DNA from: Loktanella sp. 5RATIMAR09
GTDB taxonomy: Bacteria > Pseudomonadota > Alphaproteobacteria > Rhodobacterales > Rhodobacteraceae
Assembly: GCF_001419985.1 (NCBI RefSeq)
Contig: NZ_LJAL01000012.1
Coordinates: forward strand, 17,239-81,238
DNA: 64,000 nt
Direction of reading: 5' to 3'
A model generated the notes under the pieces. It did not search any database. It had not been told where the DNA came from and worked only from the letters and a program-made list of their open reading frames with translations. Below, piece by piece: positions 9,389-17,440 of this stretch. The translations under genes were made by a program, and so were the position numbers. The first letter of the stretch is position 1; each line of letters opens with the position of its first letter.

Positions 9389-10872
9389 ACCCACCCCTCC
9401 AACGCGGCCACGGCCACGCTCGCCTGTTCCACGTCATCAAATGGCAGGACAGTATCGCCAACGGTCTGGCCTGTTTCGTGGCCCTTGCCCGCGATCAATA
9501 AGGCATCTCCCGCCCCCAGCATATCAATGCCGCGCAGAATTGCCTCGGCGCGGTCGCCGACTTCGCTGATGCTTTGCGTCCCACCTGCGTTCAGCGCACC
9601 CGCCATGACGGCAGACCGGATCGCTGCGGGGTCTTCAGAGCGCGGGTTATCATCGGTCACAATGACCGTATCCGCGTTGCGTGCCGCAGCGGCCCCCATC
9701 AAAGGCCGCTTGCCTACATCCCTGTCACCACCCGCGCCCACAATGACAACGATCCGCCCCATCACATGCGGGCGCATCGCCTTCAGGGCGGTTTCGATCG
9801 CGTCGGGCGTATGGGCGTAATCAACAAACACAGCCGCCCCGCTTTCGCGTGTTGCTGCAAGCTCCATCCGGCCCCGCACGGTTGTCAGGTACTGCAAGGT
9901 ATCGAACACATCGCCCGCATCTGCACCTGCTGCAATGACCAAGGCGGCAGCCAGCAAAACATTGTCGGCCTGAAACCCGCCAAGCAGGTCAAGCCGCGTC
10001 TGGCGCGCGCGCCCCTGCCATTCAAACAAGAGGTCCTGTCCTGTGGCATCAAACCGCTGCCCGGTCAGGCGCAAGCGCGCATCAGGGTGGCGGCCCACGC
10101 CAATCACTTCTTGGCCGCGTGCGGTGCAGATTGCTGCCACTTCTGGCCCTTTGGGATCGTCCAGGTTGATGACTGCGACACCGTCTTCGGACAGGACACG
10201 GCGAAACAGCCCCATCTTGGCGTCGAAGTAGGCCTCAAAAGTCTCGTGGTAATCCAGGTGATCCTGACTGAAGTTCGAAAACCCCGCCGCCGCCAAAATC
10301 ACGCCATCCAGCCTGCGCTGGTCCAACCCGTGCGATGAAGCCTCCATCGCGACATGAGTGATGCCATGCTGTGCCGCCTCGGCCAGCACACGGTGGAGCG
10401 TGATCGGTTCCGGTGTTGTGTGTTTGAGCGGATGGTTCCACGCCCCCTCAACTCCCGTGGTCCCGAGGTTGACGCCGGGCAGGTCCAGTTCTTCCCAGAT
10501 CTGACGGCAAAAGGTTGTGACAGACGTCTTGCCATTGGTGCCGGTGACGGCGACGACTGTCGCGGGGTGCGCGCCGGACCAGAGCGACGCCGCTTGCGCA
10601 AGCGTTGCGCGCGGGTCTTGCGCCACAATCAGGGCAACATCCGTGCCAGCCAACTCTTTGGCGGCAATCTCGGCGCCTTGCACATCGGTCAGGATCGCGC
10701 CGGCTTTCATCCTGAGTGCATACTGGATAAATTCGCCACCGTGCACACGCGCGCCCGGTAGTGCGGCAAAGAGATACCCCGACTTCACCTCGCGGCTATC
10801 CACGGCCAGCCCCGTGATCTGCGCCTCGGCGCCACCGCGTGCTGTCAGCCCAAGTTCTGCCAGTGATTTCAT
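9385..10872 (-). CDS. murE: UDP-N-acetylmuramoyl-L-alanyl-D-glutamate--2,6-diaminopimelate ligase
   Basis: MurE adds the third residue of the stem peptide. The 495-residue product has the ATP loop GTNGKTSVTT (111-120) and, near the C-terminus, the DDNPRSEDP motif. The DNPR motif is known to select meso-diaminopimelate over lysine, so this cell wall should be of the mDAP type, as expected for a Gram-negative. It begins 13 bp after the ftsI stop and overlaps murF by four bases. Confidence 0.97.
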   Translation of the reverse strand: MKSLAELGLTARGGAEAQITGLAVDSREVKSGYLFAALPGARVHGGEFIQYALRMKAGAILTDVQGAEIAAKELAGTDVALIVAQDPRATLAQAASLWSGAHPATVVAVTGTNGKTSVTTFCRQIWEELDLPGVNLGTTGVEGAWNHPLKHTTPEPITLHRVLAEAAQHGITHVAMEASSHGLDQRRLDGVILAAAGFSNFSQDHLDYHETFEAYFDAKMGLFRRVLSEDGVAVINLDDPKGPEVAAICTARGQEVIGVGRHPDARLRLTGQRFDATGQDLLFEWQGRARQTRLDLLGGFQADNVLLAAALVIAAGADAGDVFDTLQYLTTVRGRMELAATRESGAAVFVDYAHTPDAIETALKAMRPHVMGRIVVIVGAGGDRDVGKRPLMGAAAARNADTVIVTDDNPRSEDPAAIRSAVMAGALNAGGTQSISEVGDRAEAILRGIDMLGAGDALLIAGKGHETGQTVGDTVLPFDDVEQASVAVAALEGWV

Positions 10873-10885
10873 TGCCCGCCCTCGA

Positions 10886-12670
10886 TCAGTTTGAGGTCAG
10901 TGTTACACCGACCGGCTGAGGCCTGTCTACTTGTGGTCGCAGCCCCAGAAGAGGCGCTGTCCGCCGGATCATTTCAGCGGCAATCGGCACGGCAGTCCAG
11001 CCCGCGGTGCGGCGCGGCTCGGCCCCCGAATTTTCCGATGGCTCATCCAGCGTGACAATCAGGACATACTGCGGATCATCGGCCGGGAACACAGATGCAA
11101 AGGTCGAGATAACCTTGTCATCATAATATCCGCCGCCTGCAGCGCGCGGCTTGTCTGCGGTCCCCGTTTTCCCGCCAACAGCATAGCCGGGCACTTCACC
11201 GAAAGAGGCGGTTCCACGGGTTACGACCTGGCGCAGCATGCTGCGTGATGCGGCACTTACGGCTTCGGACACGACCCGCGGCCCTGGTTCTGTCGACGCC
11301 TGACGCAGCAAGGTTGGCGTCACACGCGTGCCGCCGTTCAAGAGCGAGGCATAACCCGCCGCCAGATGGACCGGCGATGAGGACAGACCATGGCCGTAAG
11401 AAATCGTCATGGTCGAAATTTCCGACCAGTTGGGTGGCAGCAAGGGACGCCCTGTTGGCGCCTCGACCATTTCCAATGGCGTCGGTTCCAGAAATCCAAG
11501 CGAAGCCAGAAATGCGCGCTGGCGTTCGGCACCGATCTGCATGGCAATGCGTGCCGTCCCGATGTTTGAACTTTCGACAATCACGTCCGTCGTGCTGAGC
11601 TCGGGACCATAATCATGGAAATCACGGATCCGGAACCGGCCCCATGTCAGCGGACCTTGGGTGTCGATCATCGTATTGGCGTTCACAAGGCCGAGTTCCA
11701 TCGCTTGTGCGGTGGTAAATATTTTGAAGACCGAACCAAGCTCATAGACGCCTTGCACCGCGCGGTTAAACAGGGGGCTGTCCGATTGATCGCCCGTCGT
11801 CAGAACACGCGGGCGGTTATTGGGGTCAAAATCAGGCAATGAGACCATCGAAATGATCTCGCCGGTGTGGATATCCATCAAGACCGACGCAGCCCCTTTG
11901 GCATTCATGATCGACATGCCACCGGCCAGCACCTGCTCGGCTGCGGCCTGTACTGTCAGATCAAGCGACAACTGCAGCGGTGCGCCCTCATTCGCGGGAT
12001 CACGCAAATAGCTGTCGAACTGGCGCTCAACCCCTGCCACCCCAATGACTTCGGCGCTGGCGACACCTTCACGGCCATAACTGGCCCCACCCAGAATATG
12101 CGACGCAACGGGACCGTTGGGATAAAGCCGCATTTCGCGCGGACCAAACAGCAGAGCGGGCGAGCCGATATCATGCACAGCCTGCATCTGCTCGGGGCTG
12201 ATCTGGCGCCGGATCCAGAGGAAACGGCGGTCGCCCTGAAAATCCTTCAAAAGCTCGGCTTCATCCAGCTCGGGGAAAATCTGCGCCAGTTGTTTGGCCG
12301 CATTGGCCGGATCAATCATATCGCGCGGATGCGCATAAAGTGAATGCGTTTGCAGGTTGGTCGCCAGAATACGCCCGTTGCGATCAACAATATCAGAGCG
12401 CTGCCCGATAATCGGGTTGCCAACAGCGGAGGCGCGCGGCTCTTGGGGCACGGAGGACGCCAAGGTGCCCATCCGCAATCCAATCACACCGAAGGCACAG
12501 AAAAACGCAAGACCCAGCACCAGCAGACGCCCTTCAGCACGGTGGCGTTGCTTGTCGGCCATCGCCTCATGCCGGCGGGCACGGTTCTCGGCTTCGATCG
12601 CGTCGGGGTTTTCGCCACGCGCGCGTGCCTTGAGGATACGGGCCAGCGGGCGAAGGGGAATACGGCTCAC
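10886..12670 (-). CDS. ftsI: division-specific peptidoglycan transpeptidase FtsI (PBP3)
   Basis: FtsI is the class B penicillin-binding protein that cross-links septal peptidoglycan with FtsW. The 594-residue protein has a basic cytoplasmic tail, one membrane anchor (about 48-68), a pedestal domain with RSDIVDRNGRILA (91-103), and the transpeptidase triad: SVFK at 313-316 (catalytic serine 313), SSN at 367-369 and KTG at 501-503. All are intact. The start is GTG 12668-12670, which overlaps the ftsL stop (GTGA). The cytoplasmic tail is longer and more charged than in E. coli, which is common in Rhodobacteraceae. Confidence 0.97.
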   Translation of the reverse strand: MSRIPLRPLARILKARARGENPDAIEAENRARRHEAMADKQRHRAEGRLLVLGLAFFCAFGVIGLRMGTLASSVPQEPRASAVGNPIIGQRSDIVDRNGRILATNLQTHSLYAHPRDMIDPANAAKQLAQIFPELDEAELLKDFQGDRRFLWIRRQISPEQMQAVHDIGSPALLFGPREMRLYPNGPVASHILGGASYGREGVASAEVIGVAGVERQFDSYLRDPANEGAPLQLSLDLTVQAAAEQVLAGGMSIMNAKGAASVLMDIHTGEIISMVSLPDFDPNNRPRVLTTGDQSDSPLFNRAVQGVYELGSVFKIFTTAQAMELGLVNANTMIDTQGPLTWGRFRIRDFHDYGPELSTTDVIVESSNIGTARIAMQIGAERQRAFLASLGFLEPTPLEMVEAPTGRPLLPPNWSEISTMTISYGHGLSSSPVHLAAGYASLLNGGTRVTPTLLRQASTEPGPRVVSEAVSAASRSMLRQVVTRGTASFGEVPGYAVGGKTGTADKPRAAGGGYYDDKVISTFASVFPADDPQYVLIVTLDEPSENSGAEPRRTAGWTAVPIAAEMIRRTAPLLGLRPQVDRPQPVGVTLTSN

Positions 12671-13026
12671 AGATCGTTCTCCATCGCCTTGAGTTGATCA
12701 TACGACAGTTCGATCGGGTTTGTGATCGGCAGGATGGGCGGCAGTGGATAGATGATCTGATCAACCGCGCCGAAAGCGTCTGGCATCAGTGGCAAAAGGC
12801 CCAAGCGGTCAAAATTCAGGTCTGCAAGATCGGCCAGACGGTCAGGGCGGTTCAGATAGGCCCACTCGGCGCGCAACATGCTGATGCGTTCATGGGCTGC
12901 CCCGATTTCTCCGTGCAGACCGCGCACTTCGGCAATCGCCGCCTGGGTTTTGTAATTCTCCTGATAGGCCCAAAACGCGAGCCCCATGACGGCCAAAGCA
13001 GTCAGAACATAAAACAAACCACGCAC
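12667..13026 (-). CDS. ftsL: cell division protein FtsL
   Basis: The 119-residue bitopic protein has an N-terminal membrane segment (about residues 4-20) followed by a heptad-like coiled coil (about 28-65: AAIAEVRGLHGEIGAAHERISMLRAEW) and the short motif YLNRPDRLADLA typical of FtsL. FtsL joins FtsB and FtsQ in the divisome. Start is GTG 13026, immediately adjacent to the rsmH TAA, with no gap. Sequence conservation is low, so the call rests on size, topology and position between rsmH and ftsI. Confidence 0.9.
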   Translation of the reverse strand: MRGLFYVLTALAVMGLAFWAYQENYKTQAAIAEVRGLHGEIGAAHERISMLRAEWAYLNRPDRLADLADLNFDRLGLLPLMPDAFGAVDQIIYPLPPILPITNPIELSYDQLKAMENDL

Positions 13027-14007
13027 TTACCGGCCCCCCTTCTTCTTTTTCATCGGCATGCCCAAGTCAGCCGGATCAATCGGTTCGGCTGGTGCATCGG
13101 TACGGATGGCGACCCGTAACTTGGCCGAACGCGACCGTGGATTTTCGGCCAGTTCCTGTTCATCCGGCCCAATTGCCTTGCGCTTTTCGATCCGCCATGC
13201 AGGCGTCACCTGCGCGGTTTCTGGCGCATATCGGTTCGCATTGGCCGTGTTGCCGGAACGGGCCTGCAAGAACCGTTTGACCATGCGGTCCTCGACGGAA
13301 TGAAAGGTCACAACGGCCAGTTGACCACCGGGCTTCAAGGCGCGTTCAGCGGCCATCAGCCCCTCGGCCAATTCGCCGTATTCATTGTTTACCGCGATGC
13401 GCAGCGCCTGAAAGGTGCGCGTGGCCGGATGCGATTGGCCGGGTTTGGCGCGCGGCAGACATCCTTCGACGATCTTGGCCAGTTGCAGCGTTGTTGTCAG
13501 CGGACGCGCCGCCACAATCGCCTTGGCAATCCGCCGTGATGCACGTTCTTCGCCGTAAAGATAGATAATATCAGCGAGCGCGCTCTCGTCTGCGTCATTG
13601 CAGAGATCAGCCGCAGATGGCCCGTCTTGGCTCATCCGCATATCAAGCGGCCCGTCACGCATGAATGAAAAGCCGCGCTCGGCCAGATCAAGCTGCATGG
13701 AACTGACCCCGAGATCGAGCACAACGCCATCAAGATCGGCGCCATATTCATCCAGTTTCGAAAAGACGCCTGCGACGGTTTCAATCCGGTCGCCAAAGTC
13801 GGTAATCCAGTCCGCAGCCATCTCAAAGGCCAAAGGATCGCGGTCCACGCCAATGACCTTGTCCGCGCCAGCCGCCAGCAATGCGCGGGTATAGCCGCCG
13901 TTGCCAAAGGTGCCATCCAACCACACCCCGGAAACAGGCGAGACCGCTGCAATGAGCGGCCTGATCAGTACGGGGATATGCGGTGATTTTTCAGCGGCAG
14001 CAGACAT
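13027..14007 (-). CDS. rsmH: 16S rRNA m4C1402 N4-methyltransferase RsmH (MraW)
   Basis: RsmH methylates N4 of C1402 in 16S rRNA using SAM. The 326-residue product has HIPVLIRP at the start, the SAM-binding motif [10 protein letters not shown] (31-40), VDRDP at about 54-58, [19 protein letters not shown], and the C-terminal [14 protein letters not shown] and [10 protein letters not shown] motifs. It is the second gene of the dcw cluster, three bases after mraZ. The last residues are strongly basic (MKKKKGGR). Confidence 0.97.
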   Translation of the reverse strand: MSAAAEKSPHIPVLIRPLIAAVSPVSGVWLDGTFGNGGYTRALLAAGADKVIGVDRDPLAFEMAADWITDFGDRIETVAGVFSKLDEYGADLDGVVLDLGVSSMQLDLAERGFSFMRDGPLDMRMSQDGPSAADLCNDADESALADIIYLYGEERASRRIAKAIVAARPLTTTLQLAKIVEGCLPRAKPGQSHPATRTFQALRIAVNNEYGELAEGLMAAERALKPGGQLAVVTFHSVEDRMVKRFLQARSGNTANANRYAPETAQVTPAWRIEKRKAIGPDEQELAENPRSRSAKLRVAIRTDAPAEPIDPADLGMPMKKKKGGR

Positions 14008-14010
14008 GGG

Positions 14011-14502
14011 TCATTCATCCAAGAGGATGAGCGGGTCAAAGTCTTCCCCCTGCTCGTCCAGCCAGCCGGTGACAGTCTCGCTCACCTTGCCAAAGACATC
14101 CGCTTTCCAGATCTCGAAATAGTCACCGAGACCCACAAACGTCAGTTCGCCATCTGTAAGACCCAGCTTTTCGCGCTGCTTGAGCGGCATCACAGTACGT
14201 CCGTCTTTATCAATGTCGAGCTTGATGGACTGGCCCAACACCAGAAGGGACAATTTGTGCTTGCGCGCAGAGCCGCGCGGCAAGGCTTTGATCTGGGCGG
14301 CCAGCGCGTTGAATTCATCAACGGTATAGCCCTGCAAATTGTTTTTGAGGTGATCGCCGTAAAGCAGATACATGCGCGGGAAAAGGCCCGGGGTCCATTC
14401 AGGATCACCCGCTTCAAGTACACGACGGAAATCGGCAGGGATCGACATGCGCCCCTTTCCATCCACCTTTTGGGTGTGTGTACCTGTAAAACTCAGAACC
14501 AC
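14011..14502 (-). CDS. mraZ: transcriptional regulator MraZ
   Basis: MraZ is a ring-forming DNA-binding protein of the AbrB-like fold that controls the dcw cluster. The product has two SpoVT-AbrB half domains, each with the expected signature: KVDGKGRMSIPADFR near the start and KLDIDKDGRTVMPLKQREKLGL near residue 95. I chose GTG 14502 (163 residues), which brings the first AbrB motif to the usual position. A reading from 14571 would run through the leader hairpin at 14546-14585 and is rejected. It is the first gene of the dcw transcription unit and is preceded by a structured leader. Confidence 0.93.
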   Translation of the reverse strand: MVLSFTGTHTQKVDGKGRMSIPADFRRVLEAGDPEWTPGLFPRMYLLYGDHLKNNLQGYTVDEFNALAAQIKALPRGSARKHKLSLLVLGQSIKLDIDKDGRTVMPLKQREKLGLTDGELTFVGLGDYFEIWKADVFGKVSETVTGWLDEQGEDFDPLILLDE

Positions 14503-14545
14503 TGTCCCGTGCGCCCTTATCCCCCCGAAATCTGCCCTGGATGTG

Positions 14546-14585
14546 AAAACGGCGGATTGATCTGCTGCCACTGATCAATCCGCCG
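14546..14585 (-). terminator. intrinsic-terminator-like attenuator in the mraZ leader
   Basis: On the minus strand CGGCGGATTGATC (14585 to 14573) pairs perfectly with GATCAATCCGCCG (14562 to 14550), giving a 13-bp GC-rich stem with a 10-base loop, followed by TTTT (14549 to 14546). It lies 44 bases before the mraZ start codon. A terminator inside a leader, ahead of the gene it would silence, is the hallmark of attenuation. Confidence 0.8.
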
Positions 14586-14755
14586 CCTCGTCCCTTGAAG
14601 GGAAGTCCGACTGCGCGTGCCACCTGGGGGGATGTCTGCTCGCTCACGCGCCGGATCTAGTTTCGGTAATGGCGAAGCCTGTATGAAACCTGCTTTTGCC
14701 GGTTGGGGTTCTTAAGCTGCCCCTTTGAAGTTGTGTTCGTCATTACCGTGAAACA
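14546..14755 (-). ncRNA. upsM: UpsM-like leader-derived sRNA of the dcw cluster (5' end approximate)
   Basis: Seen: downstream-to-upstream on the minus strand the leader has the terminator hairpin at 14585-14546, a perfect 6-bp inverted repeat TCCCTT/AAGGGA at 14603-14591, and a long-range stem between 14754-14738 and 14674-14660 (GTTTC, GGTAATG and CG pair). Known: in R. sphaeroides the mraZ 5' UTR is mostly terminated early to give a roughly 206-nt RNA called UpsM, matured by RNase E and targeted by the sRNA StsR. Inferred: the position and architecture make this its counterpart; 14755 is set by the folding and by the known length, not by a mapped start. No convincing -10/-35 pair was found near 14755-14790. 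Confidence 0.65.
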
Positions 14756-15022
14756 GTTGTGGCACCAGTTGCCGCCTCAAGCAACAGTTTTTTGGGATTT
14801 TATGGTACTACATGGTGTTTAACGGCAACGTCACGAACAACATCTGGGAGAAAACAGGCTGATAGATCATATTTATGGGAATTATTTAGGATTACAGCAC
14901 AACATGTAGTGCAAATGATTGATTTTCATGATGAGCCCCAAATTTTCACTTTTTTCAAAAACCAGCAGCAACCGTCGTTCTCGAAGACAACTGAGACAGC
15001 CATTTGATTACCGTTGGCCGCT

Positions 15023-15061
15023 GAATCCCGATCGAATCCGATTCGTATCAGAGACGGATTC
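15023..15061. promoter_or_regulatory. cluster of four GANTC methylation sites
   Basis: GANTC occurs at 15023-15027, 15034-15038, 15040-15044 and 15057-15061, where about one per 280 bp is expected at this base composition. The middle two form a perfect palindrome GAATCCGATTC. GANTC is the target of the cell-cycle methyltransferase CcrM in alphaproteobacteria, and its methylation is read by GcrA at many division-related promoters. The sites lie about 520 bp upstream of mraZ and just beyond the GNAT gene, so a link to dcw transcription is an inference. Confidence 0.6.
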
Positions 15062-15090
15062 CATGAAATCCCGAAATGAACCCAAAAGGA

Positions 15091-15140
15091 GATCGCCGGA
15101 CCCGCTCGCTAGCGGTCTGACGCGGTTTTCATTGCCGGCG
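15091..15140 (-). terminator. possible terminator of the Mrp-GNAT operon
   Basis: On the minus strand, just after the GNAT stop, CGCCGG (15140-15135) can pair with CCGGCG (15099-15094), enclosing a second stem CCGCT/AGCGG (15115-15102). The outer arm is followed by ATCTCCTTTT. The stems are short and the T-run is interrupted, so this is only a candidate. Confidence 0.35.
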
Positions 15141-15142
15141 CG

Positions 15143-15625
15143 CTAGTTACTCAGGCGTTTATGCATGACGTAGGCGTCAACAAAGCCCTGTGCCGGATGC
15201 GCAAACGCATCCGGGATCGTACCGACAGTGGCAAAACCCAACCGATGCCACAGCTGGACAGCGCCGGTATTGCTGGCAAGAACAAAATTGAACTGCATCG
15301 CGTGGTAGCCCAGCGCGCGGGCCATGTCCTGGCTGTGCACGCACATCTGCGCGGCCAGCCCCTGCCCGCGCGCGGCGGGTGCCACGATGTAACCGCAGTT
15401 GCAGATATGGGCGCCGCCGCCGGCCTGGTTTGTCTTGATATAATAGGTGCCGATAATCCCGCGCGCGTCCTCGGCCACGTAACAGGCCGCACCACCCGTC
15501 CAATAATGCAGCGCCTCCGCCTTGCTGATTGCGGGATCGACGGCATAGGTATCGCCGGCGCGGAATACATCATGCAGCAACGGCCAGACCGCGTCAAAAT
15601 CCGCAGGCTGCACCTTGCGGATCAT
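15143..15625 (-). CDS. GNAT-family N-acetyltransferase
   Basis: The 160-residue product has the GNAT fold signatures: an N-terminal IRKVQPADFDAVWPLLHDVF segment, beta strand IGTYYIK, the acetyl-CoA pyrophosphate loop VAPAARGQGLAAQMC (about 82-96; Q/RxxGxG/A form RGQGLA), and the C-terminal ASNTGAVQLWHRLGFATVGTIP motif. The substrate cannot be told from sequence. Its ATG overlaps the stop of the mrp gene (ATGA), so the two are co-transcribed; whether that has functional meaning is unknown. Confidence 0.9.
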   Translation of the reverse strand: MIRKVQPADFDAVWPLLHDVFRAGDTYAVDPAISKAEALHYWTGGAACYVAEDARGIIGTYYIKTNQAGGGAHICNCGYIVAPAARGQGLAAQMCVHSQDMARALGYHAMQFNFVLASNTGAVQLWHRLGFATVGTIPDAFAHPAQGFVDAYVMHKRLSN

Positions 15626-16698
15626 CAGGCCATACCACCTTCGATAAAGCGGCGCGCCAAGGCACGGTAGGCATCGGCCATTGCACCGTCACCCGCCGCA
15701 ATCGGCGTCCCACCATCCCCTGCAAGCCGCGTATCAAGATCAATCGGCAAAGAACCCAAGAACGGCACGCCGATCTTTCCAGCTTCGGCTGCAACGCCAC
15801 CATGACCGAATATCTGCGATTCATGCCCGCAGTTCGGGCAATGGAAAGTCGACATATTCTCGATCAGCCCTAGAACAGGCGTGCCAAGGTTATTGAACAT
15901 ATCAAGCGCCTTGCGCGCATCAATCAGCGCCACATCCTGCGGTGTGCTGACGACAATCGCACCGGTCAGTTCTGTTTTCTGGCAAAGCGTCAACTGCACA
16001 TCACCTGTCCCGGGTGGCAGATCCACGATCAAAACGTCAAGCTCACCCCATTGGACCTGCCCGAGCATTTGCTGTAATGCCCCCATCAACATTGGTCCAC
16101 GCCAGACAACGGCCTTGCCTTCTTCCATCATCAGACCGATGGACATCATGGTCACACCATGCGCCTGCAACGGAATGATGGTTTTGCCATCAGGGCTGCC
16201 GGGGCGTTTATTCACGCCCATCATCCGCGGCTGCGACGGGCCATAAATATCGGCATCAAGCAGGCCAACGCGGCGCCCTTCGCGCGCCAGTGCAACCGCC
16301 AGATTGGAAGACACGGTAGATTTGCCGACGCCCCCCTTGCCCGATCCAATCGCCAGAATGCGATCGACACCAGACACCTTTGCGGGCCCGGCCTGCGGCG
16401 TCGGGTGCCGCCCGACCTTGAGCGAAGGCGGCGCGGCAGGTTTTGGCGCAGGACCATGCGCCGTGAGAACAACCGAGGCCGTCTCAACCCCGGGCAGGCG
16501 GCGCACGATATCCTCGGCTGCACGCCGGACCCCATCCATCCTGGACGCTTCAGTCGGATCGGCGGCCTCAATGACAAAGCGGACAGCACCGCCCTCAATT
16601 GTCAAAGCGCGGATCATATCGCGCGACACGAGATCTTCTCCACCCGGCAAAGTGAGTCGGGACAAAGCGCCCAAAATTTCATCGCGTGTGACAGCCAT
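15625..16698 (-). CDS. apbC: Mrp/ApbC family iron-sulfur cluster carrier ATPase
   Basis: The 357-residue protein has an N-terminal DUF59/MIP18-like domain (about 1-85), a proline-rich linker, and a C-terminal P-loop domain with the deviant Walker [10 protein letters not shown] (120-128), [23 protein letters not shown], and a CPNC pair (287-290) that in this family bridges the Fe-S cluster between two subunits. Members load or transfer Fe-S clusters to apo-enzymes. It begins the two-gene operon with the GNAT gene and is divergent from the DUF1127 gene. The 235 bp between them hold no further gene. Confidence 0.95.
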   Translation of the reverse strand: MAVTRDEILGALSRLTLPGGEDLVSRDMIRALTIEGGAVRFVIEAADPTEASRMDGVRRAAEDIVRRLPGVETASVVLTAHGPAPKPAAPPSLKVGRHPTPQAGPAKVSGVDRILAIGSGKGGVGKSTVSSNLAVALAREGRRVGLLDADIYGPSQPRMMGVNKRPGSPDGKTIIPLQAHGVTMMSIGLMMEEGKAVVWRGPMLMGALQQMLGQVQWGELDVLIVDLPPGTGDVQLTLCQKTELTGAIVVSTPQDVALIDARKALDMFNNLGTPVLGLIENMSTFHCPNCGHESQIFGHGGVAAEAGKIGVPFLGSLPIDLDTRLAGDGGTPIAAGDGAMADAYRALARRFIEGGMA

Positions 16699-16933
16699 CG
16701 CAGGACCCCTGTTTCGTTTGTGTTCAAAGTCGCGCCAACATTTGGCAGGTTTGTGGCGAAGCGCAAGGGCTCGGACCCCGATGCCTAATTATGTGACAGT
16801 TTCAAGACGATAGGTCAGGTATGCTTATGCATTTGCCGCATGGCAGCATTGCAGAAAGGTCTATTGTGCAACCGCAGCATCATCATACATCTTGGTCACA
16901 ACACAGCGGCACAGACCGCAACGCAATTAGACA

Positions 16934-17161
16934 ATGAGTAGTACAATGACCGTTCGTACCGAAACATTCTTTGCTGGCACTTCTTTGGGTGAGCGCATTG
17001 CGTCATTCCGCGCAGGGCTGGCCGTCAGAGCTGAACAGCGCCGCGTTTACAACCAGACGCTGCGCGAACTGCAAAGCCTGTCGTCGCGTGACCTCGCCGA
17101 TCTGGGCATGTCGCGCAGCATGATCCAATCTGTCGCCTACGAGGCAGCATACGGAAAGTAA
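16934..17161 (+). CDS. ccaF1: DUF1127 small protein (CcaF1-like)
   Basis: The 75-residue basic protein carries the DUF1127 C-terminal signature RRVYNQTLRELQSLSSRDLADLGMSRSMI (about 41-69), an arginine-rich helix followed by an aspartate/leucine motif. A second ATG at 16946 is possible; neither has a strong ribosome binding site. Seven CCTCCTCCC-loop hairpins follow directly. In R. sphaeroides the equivalent gene, ccaF1, is co-transcribed with CcsR1-4 from a stress-sigma-factor (RpoHI/RpoHII) promoter, and DUF1127 proteins have been linked to RNA binding and turnover. The name is given by synteny and family. Confidence 0.88.
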   Translation: MSSTMTVRTETFFAGTSLGERIASFRAGLAVRAEQRRVYNQTLRELQSLSSRDLADLGMSRSMIQSVAYEAAYGK

Positions 17162-17171
17162 TTCACGAATT

Positions 17172-17205
17172 CAGATCTGCTTCCTCCTCCCTTTAGGCAG
17201 ATCTG
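17172..17205 (+). ncRNA. cuckoo hairpin 1
   Basis: CAGATCTGC (17172-17180) pairs perfectly with GCAGATCTG (17197-17205); the loop holds CCTCCTCCC at 17183-17191. It lies only 11 bases after the DUF1127 stop and directly abuts hairpin 2. Confidence 0.88.
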
Positions 17206-17247
17206 GACCAAGGCCCATCGCTTCACCTCCTCCCGAGGCTTTGGGTC
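17206..17247 (+). ncRNA. cuckoo hairpin 2
   Basis: GACCAAGGCC (17206-17215) pairs with GGCTTTGGGTC (17237-17247) through ten pairs including one G-U, with one bulged G. CCTCCTCCC is at 17226-17234 in a loop larger than in the other hairpins. Confidence 0.85.
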
Positions 17248-17253
17248 AGCAAT

Positions 17254-17293
17254 AAGGTGGCGGCATCCACCTCCTCCCGGGTGCCGCCACTTT
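17254..17293 (+). ncRNA. cuckoo hairpin 3
   Basis: GTGGCGGCA (17257-17265) pairs perfectly with TGCCGCCAC (17282-17290), extended outward by one G-U and two A-U pairs. CCTCCTCCC is at 17270-17278. An AU-rich linker (17294-17305) follows. Confidence 0.9.
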
Positions 17294-17305
17294 ATAAAAC
17301 CAGTT

Positions 17306-17340
17306 TCGGAACCGCCCATCCTCCTCCCGGGTGGAACCGA
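17306..17340 (+). ncRNA. cuckoo hairpin 4
   Basis: TCGGAACCGCCC (17306-17317) pairs with GGGTGGAACCGA (17329-17340), ten pairs with one G-U around an internal AA/AA loop. CCTCCTCCC is at 17320-17328. Confidence 0.87.
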
Positions 17341-17350
17341 TGATACCGCA

Positions 17351-17380
17351 GGCCGCGCTCACCTCCTCCCGAGCAACGCC
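17351..17380 (+). ncRNA. cuckoo hairpin 5
   Basis: The core stem is GCTC (17357-17360) with GAGC (17371-17374), extended imperfectly to 17351-17380 by GGCCG/CGCC pairing around mismatches. The loop is almost exactly the motif CCTCCTCCC (17362-17370). This is the weakest stem of the array. Confidence 0.75.
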
Positions 17381-17389
17381 AGCGAGGAC

Positions 17390-17428
17390 GCGCCTTGCTT
17401 CTTCTCCTCCCGAGACGCAAGGAGGCGC
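17390..17428 (+). ncRNA. cuckoo hairpin 6
   Basis: CCTTGC (17393-17398) pairs with GCAAGG (17417-17422); an alternative outer stem GCGCC/GGCGC (17390-17394 with 17424-17428) shares two bases with it. The motif is TCTCCTCCC (17403-17411), one base different from the rest. The most AU-rich linker of the array (17429-17440) follows. Confidence 0.8.
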
Positions 17429-17440
17429 TGATAAATAAAG

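Larger units (their letters stand above)
14756..15142. other. gene-free AT-rich region upstream of the dcw leader
   Basis: No credible gene is visible. Short plus-strand readings (for example 14759-15007) have no ribosome binding site and atypical composition. The left part is AT-rich, as expected for promoter DNA. The right part holds four GANTC sites (separate entry) and a compound inverted repeat next to the end of the GNAT gene. It should contain the promoter of the mraZ leader RNA, which I could not pinpoint. Confidence 0.6.

Noticed and set aside
14759..15007. Plus-strand 82-codon frame upstream of the dcw leader
   Set aside because: No ribosome binding site, no family, AT-rich promoter-like DNA.
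14586..15142. RNase P RNA gene upstream of mraZ
   Set aside because: I looked for the conserved rnpB core on both strands because it can lie near division genes; no such core was visible.
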